From Hyphochytrium catenoides (lineage: Eukaryota > Sar > Hyphochytriomycetes > Hyphochytriales > Hyphochytriaceae), in the NCBI GenBank assembly GCA_900088475.1, contig FLMG01004168.1, positions 357-22,291 on the forward strand: a stretch of 21,935 nucleotides of DNA, written 5' to 3'. Shown piece by piece: positions 13,094 to 21,935 of the stretch (its first letter is position 1; the number at the start of each line of letters is the position of its first letter). The position numbers and the translations under genes were made by a program. A model generated the notes under the pieces. The model had not been told where the DNA came from. It saw only the letters and a program-made list of their open reading frames with translations, and ran no database searches.

Positions 13094-15836
13094 ATGGACC
13101 TAGAGGCAGATATAGAAAGGCAACGCTTTCTAGCATACAAAGCTGCGAAAGAGCAATTTGTGTCAAACTTACATGGAACTACGAAGACTGAGATCGCCGT
13201 TGTGCTCGCCGTAATCCCGGTTAGTCTTAGTAATTGCCCTAGCGTTAGCCTGGACTTATGACCTTGGGCCGCCTGGCCTGATGCACAATTGTGGCACCTT
13301 ACCGGCTTCTTCTCTGACTTCTGGTGTCTCGTAGGTCTCTATATGGCTCTTCCATGAGCTCTCTGCGGCTGTTGAAGCAGCTGGGGTGCTTAGCCTTCCA
13401 GGACTCAGGGGAAGGCTGGTATCCACATCCTTCATCAAAAGGGCTTTAGAAGTGTGCACTAAAGTGTTTCCGCTTCTTCTGCTCTTCATCTGCGACCAGG
13501 GATCGCTAATGCGCTTCGTGCTGGAGTTTACCCTTATCCCGACGGCCTTCCTTCTTGCATGCACCGCACCAGCCCTCGCCCCCTATCTCCTTATCTTTCA
13601 GGCTGCCCTGGCCTCTTCTTGCCACCTTGTGACGAGCTCCCCAGACACTGCTGGCGCTAGCAAACTGGAGGAGGAGCGGGAGAGGGCGCGCACAAAGTCA
13701 TTCAGCGACTGGAGGCTCCGTTCTATCACTTATTTAAGAGGAGGCATGATGATGGCAACGTACGTCCTGCCCTGAACTCTTGTCGCCGCAAGGAGGGTCA
13801 TCGTTGTGCTCATACGTTTTAGATGCTGTGCTATCCTGGCGGTAGATTTTACGATCTTCCCTCGTCGATTTGCTAAAGCGGAGAGCTATGGAACTGGCTT
13901 GGTAAGGGTTTGGAATAGATAGGGTTATATGGTACTGGTTAACCAATACCACTCTTTCCTTTGCTGTCGCTTAGATGGACCTTGGAGTTGGTGCTGTCAT
14001 GGTTACCGGTGGGGTTAGCTCTAGGATGACGAGGCGTAGCACGAGATCAGACAGGTAAGAAGTGCCATGGTAGCTCTCCCACCAAACCGGGCGATGTGCT
14101 GAGTGTTACTTCTAGGAGAGCAGACTGGAAAGGCCTAACTCTCTCTCAGATTCCGGTCCTGCTGCTTGGCTTTATTCGCTTTGCTACCACGCGAGGTCTC
14201 GAGTACCAAGTAGGGGAAGCAATTCTTACTCCATCTCATGTCCGCCGCCCACCACCTTCGAGTTGTTCTCTTTACGTAGCTTGTCCTTTCCTTTATCTTC
14301 CATCCTCATCTCCTGTTGACCCTCCGCCGGCAATGGCTTAAAAAGTACAACGGTTGACAGAGGATCTTAGCAATAATCGCACAAGAAAGTGCCTGCTCTC
14401 TCTCTTCCGACTTCTCCTGAAAGTCCTCTCTACCCTTCAAATCTCTTTCTTCAAAAATCCCTATGTGTCTCTGGTCCTCGATCTTCTGATTCCCTCGAAC
14501 TTGTGGCTGATCTGCCGTCGTGCCCACTTTCTGCAAATTCCTGTAGCACCACGTAGAAGAGTATGGGGTCCATTGGAACTTCTTCTTCACTCTAGCCGCT
14601 GTGAGCGTCACTTTCGCATTCCTCCAGTCCTTGTCTCCATCCTTGGTGAGGATGCCAGCCGCAATCGTTGTTATGATGGGCAAGTAGACGCCTTGCTTAC
14701 ATCCATACCCTAGGTTCCCTCCTTCTCTTATTGGCCCCCTTAGCACGCCATTTCTTTCGGCTGGTTCTTTCTTGCTTTCTCTCTTGCTTGAGGTCTCTAA
14801 TGTTCAGATCATGGTCATCCTCTCAACCTCATCCTCCTTCACAGCTAAGCTGAGCTTTTCTCTTGGCCGCAGCATATCAGCTATGCCTGACAATGTTGGA
14901 CGTGGAACCTTGCCTTTTGAGCCTTTCGAGGACGAATCTCGTCACTCAGAACTGGGAAGGGCTTGTCCAAATTCTAGGTACTATACGTTCAAGTGACCGC
15001 GAATACTTAGGCCAATGACTGTTCCTTTCTTTGCTCCACTTTCAGTGCTCTTGGTCGTCTGTACCGGTAGGGTGTCAGCGTCTCTTTCTCATCTTATTTC
15101 CGTGATTAGGGTTCCTTACTATGTACATAGTGGCGGCTAATGCTTCAACGTGGCTCTACGAGACCCGAGAGTCCCAGGCACACCGTGTGCCCCGGTTGCT
15201 TTACCGTCTCCTGGCACTAAGTGCTGGCTGCTGGGCAGCGACAAGTGCATTGGAATATTTTGGAATCCGACCCTCACGTCGCCTAGTATGTGGCGGCTAA
15301 AGTGGTCCCTTTCTCGTCAGCATCTGACGTCATCCCATCTTCCCTCCACTCTCTCCTTTCAAGCAGGGAAATCTCCCCTTTGTCACCTGGACACTGGCCC
15401 AAGTCTTCTCACTTCTTCTCCTCCTCGTTCTGATTGAGGTTTTCGGGTAAGCAGTGCACCCATCAGACGCTCCTGTCCCTTGTGCGTCTCTTCTAAGCTC
15501 TCCCACGCTCATGGCTCTCCATATTATCAGCTCTTGGTCTGTAAGAGTCTCTTCCTTCTCAAGTTTCGTTTCCCTGACTTCACAGCGTTTCTCATCAGGT
15601 CCTTTCCTAAGAAGCCTTGCCAGATCTTAGCTGGGATCAGTCGTAACCAGCTTCCAATTTTTCTGCTGGTAATGTACCTCTGTTCTCAACTCTGTTCTGA
15701 CGGGCCAAAGCTCTTATCAAACCTGGCCTCTCATCTTCTAAATGCCACTGTCTTTCGTGCGCAATGCTGTTGCTCTTCTCGTCGTCCTTCAGAAGTGTAC
15801 CTCTCAGGGTCCCTAGTTTGGTCAGTCTTCTCTTAG
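13094..15836 (+). CDS. GWT1: GPI inositol acyltransferase GWT1/PIG-W
   Basis: Exons 13094-13219, 13335-13759, 13823-13901, 13975-14054, 14116-14209, 14547-14679, 14873-14977, 15110-15285, 15367-15446, 15599-15668 and 15711-15836 give about 497 aa, close to the roughly 500 aa usual for the family. GWT1 acylates the inositol of GlcN-PI in the ER during GPI-anchor synthesis. Conserved blocks in order are EQFVSNLHGTT near the N-terminus, ILAVDFTIFPRRFAKAESYG and MDLGVGAVMV, GLEYQ joined to HHVEEYGVHWNFFFT, RTNLVTQNWEGL, GNLPFVTW and ISRNQLPIFLL. Many hydrophobic segments are present, as expected for a polytopic membrane protein. The long exon 2 (13335-13759) may hide an intron. One intron uses a GC donor (14680). 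The last exon is uncertain: homology to the family C-terminus appears to change frame near 15741. Confidence 0.92.
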
Positions 15837-16310
15837 CGGTCCGACATGCACATCATTCCCCTACTCACAGGATCCTTCATAGGCCAACCTCTGTACAGGA
15901 CTGGTCAATATCTCCTTACAAACCATATACGCCTCTCCTAGTATTGCCTATCTAGTGATGCTCTCGTACATGGCCCTTCTCTCTCTTGTCGCTTACATCT
16001 TCGAAAGACTAGAAGTAAATATGCGATTCTGAAGTAGCGATACGATGGTAGCTGGGTCAGGAGAACCTAATTTCTGCTAAACTGTACATTCTATCCACCT
16101 CCTGTTGCAGCCTTCAACATCTTTAGAAGGGGCTGTAGCCTCACATCTCCCCATCTTTAGCCTTTCAGTCAAAGAAAAAGTGTTCGTCTCGTAGCCCGTA
16201 AGTGTAACCAGCCTTTCGTAGTACGGCTAACACGCCTAAGCTAAAGCGGGACCAATGCGAGTTCCCGGAGTGAGATGATGCATAGCTAGGGTCCCGGCCG
16301 ATAGCGGTTC
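15837..16310. other. Convergent intergenic region
   Basis: These 474 bp lie between the GWT1 3' end and the stop of the Cys-motif gene. No convincing exon was found. Because the GWT1 C-terminus is unresolved, a short final exon could lie in the first 150 bp. Confidence 0.45.
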
Positions 16311-18732
16311 CTAAGGCATAGCGCGGATCTCTATGTCCACGTCATTCCAGTCATCATTATCTAGTCCATCTGAATCCACTGACTCCCGAGTAATATGACC
16401 CATTGGTATCTGGATGGGCAGGGAAGTGGCATAGATATGGTGTGAAGGCGGAGGTGGGACCATAAAGCGGGAAGGGCGAGGAGCCAGAGGATCCTGAACC
16501 TCGTTAGTTTCCTGCAGCAGAAGATTGGATGTGCATAAGCGCCATGCTAAGCTGCGACTTCCCACGCTCTGTTGCCCCATCTCCTTACGTTCAGTTCCTC
16601 CCTTTTAATCTCTCTGCTGTTAAACTTCGCTATGCAACTTAGTTATATTAGGGAATGGGCCATATTCTTCTGGTCTCTTTCTCGTCCGGGTGATCGGCTA
16701 TACCTCTTCCTAACATCCCACCCAATGACCGCAGGTTGGCTTGACATACCTCGTCTGTCGGTGCTTCGTCACCCGACTCCTCAGCTTCTTCTCTGTTGGG
16801 TCCATCATCTTCCAGTAGATCCTCCATATCCCCTGAGTCTGTCTCAAACGAGAACATAGCCATCTGTAGTGCACTCCTTCTCCTTGACATGCTATCTTTC
16901 ATCAACCCCGTCACTGGAAGAGATGAAGCAACTCCTTGCCTTCTACGTTCTGCCGGTCACAACATGAAAGGCTAATCAGATCACAGGTTGTAAGGAATAC
17001 TACACGGTCCAGGATAGGTGAAAGGCTAGGATGGCAAGTCGGTTCACCTGATAAGTCCTTGGCCGCCACCGATGTCCTCTTGGCTGCAGAAGGTGGGATG
17101 GGCACTGGCAACGGACCCAAGGCAGGCGATACATTCCGCGGAAGGGCCAGAGTACTTATTGGGGAGAGTGAGCTCTCTGCATGGAGACCTATCTCCGTAT
17201 TCACGATTGCAAGCGAGCGAAAGCAGAACCGAGAGCGAAGGAAAGGTATCAGATCAAGCATAAAACAAAGCCCTTGGCTGCAACCAAGACTGAGATTACC
17301 TGGGGATCCCCCGTTTACTTCTTCCCCTTTGTGCTCTTCACTTCTAACGGCAACACTTTCCGGTGACTCCTTACAGGAATCATCTTTGTCCTAGAAGTCC
17401 AGGCTGAGATCTTCTAGGACGTAAAGCAATAGCAAGCAACTCCAGGGTAAAGAGGTGGGACACGAAGAGCGGCATGTAAATGACATGTTGAAAACATTGT
17501 GGTACGGAACTCAAGAGGTAGATGCCACACCTGTACATGGACGCAGTCATATATCTTGGACCATAGCAAAGCTTTCTCCATCTCGGCTTTCTACCCACGT
17601 TAGAGTCATCGCGAACAGTAATAAAGATGGTAAAGGCAAGCAAAGCAAACGTGATAAGCGAATTGGAAGGAGGAGCAGACGGCGTTGGGGCCCTCACCTC
17701 TAGTACAGCTTGGAGGTCATCATATAGTTGTCTCTCGTATGCTTCCACTTTTACTTTGATACTGTCCAGCTCTGCCAACTGGTAGGCCTGCAGCTCCCTG
17801 TGGAGGTTTTCTAGAAGCAGTTCGTCCCTCTCCTCCTGTGGCAGCTTAGGAACTAGTGCTTTGTCCGAGTCTGGCTGCACGCAAACACGAAAGACAGGAG
17901 AGAAGTCCTTTGCAGCCGCACGAGCGGTCTGTAGGTTCTCCACCTCCTGCATTTGGAAGGAGATTATGGCATGCTAGACATGGAGAAGAGGAGCAATCAG
18001 ACAGCGCAGGAGTAAAGGAGAAGAGGCAGCATGCATAGGGGGAGCTGTCCTCTAAGTACATGTCTGTTCTTCGGGCACCGTTCACCTATATCTCCCTCTT
18101 GCAGAGAAGTCGTGACGAAACCCTTAATACTAAGCACCAGCCTAGTCGCCTTTGACTATGCCAAACCACATTGTGCCAGTCAAATTCTCTCTCTCTGCTT
18201 GGCTTTATGGCTTTTACGGAGTTTGCTGACCGCAATGTCGCAATGCCCTAGTGGTACGTTAGTTACCTGTAGCAGATCCTCGTGCAGGGCGTAGCACTTA
18301 AGCTGGCAGTTAAAGCACTGATACACCTCCCAGCCAGTATTATTGCACTGCATCTGAGGAGTAGTTAGGGTCACACATATTTAACGGGGTACCCGGTAGG
18401 AGGAAGAGACGTAGACCATCGACGACGGCCGGGGAAAATTCAAGAAACGAGAGGTGTGCAAAGCAGAAGAACATGTGGAGACGCGACATCTTGGGTGCTT
18501 TCTTCACCTTCAGCAGCTCCGGCCTTGCAACCGTGACTCCTGATCCTATGAAGCAGAGAGCAGGGTCCTCTAGTAGCTCGCCTGCCACTCTCTCAACGGC
18601 TTCTGCCGTCAAGCCGTTCTGGAGGTCAGCCCTTGAGAGCCAGGTGGCCGTACGAGTCCCTTCCTCTGGCGCAAGTGCCATCACCTTGAACGAGTCCACT
18701 GCCACATTATAGCATCTGCATGCAAACACCAT
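16311..18732 (-). CDS. Unrecognised protein: paired Cys motifs, coiled coil, acidic C-terminal tail
   Basis: Minus-strand exons 18732-18508, 18353-18267, 17946-17698, 17590-17531, 17390-17300, 17176-17048, 16913-16750 and 16511-16311 join in phase into 401 aa. I do not recognise the family. The N-terminal 104 residues hold CRC (5-7), Cys60, Cys78 and CFNCQLKC (88-95), with His99, which together could bind zinc. Residues about 105-207 are rich in Leu, Glu and Lys with heptad-like spacing (ELQAYQLAELDSIKVKVEAY) and probably form a coiled coil. Then come a Ser/Pro-rich linker, an acidic segment around DMEDLLEDDGPNREEAEESG, and a tail with PPPPSHHIYATSLPIQIPM ending in Asp-rich sequence. An apparent membrane helix (near 17640) lies in intron 17591-17697 and is not in the protein. 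Exons 1-4 and 8 are the most secure, and 5-7 rest mainly on phase. Confidence 0.72.
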
Positions 18733-19717
18733 TATTCGGCGCGATGTCGTTGGGCTTGGTTATATGTTTCCCCTATAGTTTGTTGCTCATTGTTCCCTCG
18801 CAGGTTATCTTGCCTCTAGGAGGAGCAGCTACAGGTGTGGGACTCCCATCGTCCAGTGCCAAGGCGCTGTGAACGGTGTGTCATCCTCGTAGACCTTACT
18901 CTAGCGAGTGAAGAAGGCTGCGTAGGCCTTCTCTAACTCTCTCGTCAACAGTACGGCTGGGGAGGAGTAGCTAGAAGCCTCTTGCTTCTTCCTTTGCCCG
19001 TCGACGATACTAGGCGGGATGTGGAACGGGAACGAAGATGCACAGACAGGAATAGAGTACCGAGGCAGTAGCCTATCCGTCCTATGCAGATTGCAAGCAG
19101 AGCTGAGAACCTAGAGACCAGAGCAAGAGGACAACGCCTAGCTGGCTGACGGCATGCTCATGATGAGGACTGGGTGAAGGCCTACGGACTCACATACTGC
19201 TGCAAGAGAGGAGACAATCTTCAAGGTCAACTCATCACAAGTGAGCAGGGATCAAGGAGTGAAGCCGCTAACGTCTGTATCGAGGGCTGGTTCTGATAGG
19301 TTTGATGATTGATGATGCGCTGGAGATGAGCTCAGAGATGAGCTCAGACATCGGTGATGGGAGCTCCCCAGCCTTCGGTGCGCAGCTGCTGCGCTCGAGA
19401 TGACTCTTGGGGTTAGCTCACCCTCTGCCAGATCATTCCTAATCGTCAAATTCTGGTCAAGAACTGCTCCCCAGCTCCTGGTAGATGCTCAGTCTGTTCG
19501 CGCTACTGCCACCTCACGAAGTCCTTGTACTGCGCCGCTCCTTGGCCAGCACTTGTCACAGTGGTGAAGGTAGTAGGGTTGTCGACATCTGAGAAGGCGG
19601 GCTGTTGGCCATTCACCACCTCCGCCAGGCCCAAAGCTCTAGTTTGCCGATCGCAAATATGGCGATAGCCTGTCAATGCGGCTTTAGGAGGTTGTTGGGC
19701 TGAGAAAGTCCGACAAC
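18733..19717. other. Divergent intergenic region before the FDXACB1-like gene
   Basis: These 985 bp separate the two start codons. They contain the GCCGCTAACGTCT element at 19264-19276, a direct repeat of GAGATGAGCTCAGA (about 19322-19349), and an antisense 78-codon ORF (19739-19503) that overlaps the start of the next gene and looks presequence-like. No confident gene is seen. Confidence 0.5.
19264..19276 (+). promoter_or_regulatory. GCCGCTAACGTCT element, third copy
   Basis: Third occurrence of the shared 13-bp element, 442 bp before the FDXACB1-like start and on its sense strand. AG dinucleotides follow within 20 nt, so an intron branch-site reading is possible. Confidence 0.3.
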
Positions 19718-20878
19718 ATGGATGGAGACGACGAAGCATCTGTCGCTTTGTCTAGCGGTGAGGCGAGCACTAGCAACCGCACTCTGCTAAATCTGGGCCT
19801 GACAGTCTTACGCAATGATGTGGATAAAGTAGCTCAAAAGAAGCAAAGCCACATCCTGATCGTAGGAGATGGAGATCTCTCTTATTCGGTCGCCCTATGC
19901 AGAAGCCTGCAGCTTCCAAAGCCCGACGTCAATCTCATAGCCACTACCTATGACAGTGAAGAGGAGCTCCGCCAGCGCTATATCAGCAGTCCAGCTGCTA
20001 TTCGATCACTAAGGGAGCAGTATGGGGCCACAGTGATGACAAAGGTGGATGCCACGCAGCTTAACCTCTCCTTCTCTCCAGGAGCTGTAGCTTTTGATCG
20101 GATTGTCTTCAACTATCCGTACTATCCGCCCACCAAGGGAAACAGAAATAAGATCCACAAGCACAGGCAGCTGCTTGCCAACTTTTTCAGCAGTGCAGAG
20201 ACCTTTCTTGCTTCCGGAGGTGAGATCTGGGTCACGCTTGCTCCCGGCCAGGGTGGGACCCCAGCAGAACTAGAGAGTGAACGACGTGAGACTCATAATC
20301 ACTGGCAGATACTCGAGAACGCAGCTCTGGCCTCTCTCGTTTTAGTGGACGTCCACCATCCTCCCATCTACGCTCTCTCAGAGTTAGGTTACTATTGCAC
20401 GGGCTTCAGACTCCGGCAGAAGGGCTTTCGTGTGAACGGGAGTTTGACTCACGTCTTCTGCCGACAAGAGGAAACCCGCGGACGGCCTTCTTTGTATGCG
20501 CTAGTCTGGCAGCGAGACTGCTGCTTCATGGTGGATGACAGTTTTCATGAAGATTCGTTCATCCAACGGGTGCGACGCCTTTGTGGTCCTAACATTATGG
20601 TCTCATGGTCGCCCTTGAGCTCTTACGTGGATCCGCGCTCGGGCGTGCGAACGTTGGGCTACCACTTCACTTTTCGATCCTCTAACATTGCGCTCTGCAG
20701 AATCCTGGCCAATTTTCTGGCAGATACGATCGCTTCGGCAGAGACAGATCGCTTCCTCAAAGCCAACAAAGAACTTGCAGAGTTATGGGACATTCGCCCT
20801 CCAAAGATAAACAGCATTCCAAGCGAGAAGAAATTGCAGCTTTTGAAGGAAATCCTGCCTCCTGACACCGGTGACTAG
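19718..20878 (+). CDS. FDXACB1: FDXACB1-like protein: BMT5-type rRNA methyltransferase-like domain plus ferredoxin-fold anticodon-binding domain
   Basis: A single uninterrupted exon encodes 386 aa, starting at an ATG in good context (AACATGG). Residues about 44-235 match the DUF2431/BMT5 25S rRNA uridine-N3 methyltransferase-like domain. The SAM-binding glycine loop HILIVGDGDLSYS is at 45-57, then ATTYDSEEEL, FDRIVFNYPYYP (where BMT5 proteins have FNFPH) and GGEIWVTLAPGQGG. Residues about 256-350 resemble the FDX-ACB domain of mitochondrial phenylalanyl-tRNA synthetase (SSYVDPRSGVRTLGYHFTFR). This domain order is that of vertebrate FDXACB1, whose substrate is not settled as far as I know. By family the role is rRNA or tRNA methylation. 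No obvious targeting peptide is seen. The lack of introns contrasts with every other confident gene here. Confidence 0.9.
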   Translation: MDGDDEASVALSSGEASTSNRTLLNLGLTVLRNDVDKVAQKKQSHILIVGDGDLSYSVALCRSLQLPKPDVNLIATTYDSEEELRQRYISSPAAIRSLREQYGATVMTKVDATQLNLSFSPGAVAFDRIVFNYPYYPPTKGNRNKIHKHRQLLANFFSSAETFLASGGEIWVTLAPGQGGTPAELESERRETHNHWQILENAALASLVLVDVHHPPIYALSELGYYCTGFRLRQKGFRVNGSLTHVFCRQEETRGRPSLYALVWQRDCCFMVDDSFHEDSFIQRVRRLCGPNIMVSWSPLSSYVDPRSGVRTLGYHFTFRSSNIALCRILANFLADTIASAETDRFLKANKELAELWDIRPPKINSIPSEKKLQLLKEILPPDTGD

Positions 20879-21267
20879 AAGCTCCAAACCGCAATGACTA
20901 GAGCTCCGAGAAGACCGGATGAGAGAAGTCTCTTCTCCCTTTTTGGTCAACATTTCAAGCCAGTTCCCTATTGAGCTGAACGGGTTGTGCCGTGGTTTGA
21001 TCAGGGGCAGATGGCTTTTACGCTGACACCATGACAGATGGTCGGACTTGTCACGGATGATTTATACATATTGGTAATGTTTAGTAAGGAAAACTAGGCT
21101 ACATTGTTGAAAGACTAGTCTACAGCAGGGTTGCGATGTGTGTGTCCTTCCCCAGATACAAGGTTGACACAAGGAAGAGCTCAATATCAACTGTGTCTTC
21201 CGCGCTCACCCTGGCCATTGCCGTTAGGCGCTGTTGCATATTTAACATAGGTTGTAACTCCATAGAG
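20879..21267. other. 3' region of the FDXACB1-like gene
   Basis: No confident gene. A 62-codon minus-strand frame (21308-21120) overlaps the 3' end of the small ORF below in another frame. It might be a spliced continuation of that ORF, but no clean splice pair joins the two. Confidence 0.4.
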
Positions 21268-21480
21268 CTATGCGTTGTTATCCGTGCTTGAATCATTCTG
21301 TCGACCAAAGATTGCTGGGATGGACTTGAACAGGCTTCCGAGAAGCTTCAATTCTGGCAATGGAGTAGTGGCTAACCACTTATCTTGTCGCTCAAAGTAG
21401 TGAGCCTCTGCCTCTGCAAGCTTTTCCGAGATGGACGAACGACGCCTGGAGTACGTCTGCTTCTGTTGCTGATGATCAGC
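21268..21480 (-). CDS. Small hydrophilic protein of unknown function, doubtful
   Basis: Starting at the ATG at 21480 gives 70 aa (MADHQQQKQTYSRRRSSISE onward), with a middle part of ordinary amino-acid composition (EAHYFERQDKWLATTPLPEL) ending in SIPAIFGRQ and a Ser/Asp/Asn tail. An upstream in-frame ATG at 21567 is possible. I do not recognise it. Its strand continues the alternating order, and the composition is more protein-like than the antisense frame 21385-21657. Evidence is weak because the reading frame is short. Confidence 0.3.
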   Translation of the reverse strand, partial: ADHQQQKQTYSRRRSSISEKLAEAEAHYFERQDKWLATTPLPELKLLGSLFKSIPAIFGRQNDSSTDNNA

Positions 21481-21567
21481 CATAGTTGCTCCGCTACTGC
21501 GCGTCAGTTGTCGCACACACTCAGTCGGCCAATGGTGGCGATGAACACTCGGTTCTGCTTCCAGCAA

Positions 21568-21935
21568 GCGTGCTTGTCCGTTGTCTCAGAGATGACCTTC
21601 AATGGAAACCTATTGGCGCTAGTCGTCACTCTTTGTGGCTGTGAAAGTGGCGAGTGAAGAGCGACAACGTCCGCTTTTTGGTCTCAGTGAGGAGGAGTTG
21701 AATCCAATCTGGAACTTTGTTAATCGGCACTTTGTGCTTCCTACTGCTCTTTTCTGAAGCTGAGTCGTATCTCATCTACTCTCTGTCTAGGCTGATCTTC
21801 ATCTCTACCTTTTGACTCAATGCATAAACTATGGTTGAACGACTCTCCCTTGCGCTTTTTATCTCTCACTGAATGTCGCACTCGCATATTCTCAACCTGT
21901 TGGTCTTTCGATTCTGTTCGTTGCTCTTCCCATCG
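21568..21935. other. Right edge of window, no gene identified
   Basis: About 370 bp rich in short pyrimidine runs. No exon of a known family was seen on either strand. It may be the upstream region shared by the small minus-strand ORF and a plus-strand gene beyond the window. Confidence 0.4.

Noticed and set aside
15047-15067. Short candidate GWT1 exon after the AG at 15046, with the pyrimidine-rich run preceding it
   Set aside because: Joining exon 7 directly to 15110 gives EGLVQILGFLTMY, which matches family conservation in phase. Inserting this piece adds unrelated residues.
21385-21657. Plus-strand 90-codon ORF with a hydrophobic N-terminus
   Set aside because: It is antisense to a more protein-like minus-strand frame, and its composition is explained by that opposite strand.

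Overview
This window is nuclear DNA of a eukaryote with short introns (about 40-360 bp, GT-AG with one GC-AG, branch-site-like CTAAC motifs). The evidence is several multi-exon genes of eukaryotic families: a myotubularin phosphatase, the GPI-anchor acyltransferase GWT1/PIG-W, a mitochondrial ribosomal protein uS15 and an FDXACB1-type methyltransferase. A riboflavin-biosynthesis gene argues against an animal, so an alga, oomycete-like or other free-living protist, or a fungus, fits best. I cannot name the lineage. Three Ns inside a GA repeat (9032-9034) show that this is a draft assembly.

Layout: seven confident genes and one doubtful small one alternate strictly between strands. (1) 459-4625, +, myotubularin-family 3-phosphatase with a long N-terminal extension and a GRAM domain, 11 exons. 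(2) 4976-8760, -, NifS-like cysteine desulfurase fused in frame to an AlaX-type alanyl-tRNA editing domain, 8 exons. (3) 9469-10182, +, mitochondrial uS15, 3 exons. (4) 10424-12092, -, DHBP synthase (RibB) with a degenerate GTP-cyclohydrolase-II-like C-terminal half (RibBX type), 6 exons. (5) 13094-about 15836, +, GWT1/PIG-W, about 11 exons. (6) 16311-18732, -, unrecognised Cys-motif/coiled-coil/acidic-tail protein, 8 exons. (7) 19718-20878, +, single-exon BMT5-like methyltransferase plus FDX-ACB domain. (8) 21268-21480, -, small doubtful ORF. Exon models were built by hand: each joint has splice-site dinucleotides and compatible phase, and joined reading frames match family conservation where a family was recognised.

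The genes do not form one pathway. Loose themes are translation and tRNA/rRNA quality (AlaX domain, uS15m, FDXACB1-like protein), membrane and GPI biology (myotubularin, GWT1) and cofactor/sulfur metabolism (desulfurase, RibB). The most noteworthy items are the desulfurase-AlaX fusion, the RibBX-type protein in a eukaryote, the N-terminal extension of the myotubularin, pyrimidine-rich repeats oriented with the sense strand, and a GCYGCTAACGTCY element found once in each divergent intergenic region.
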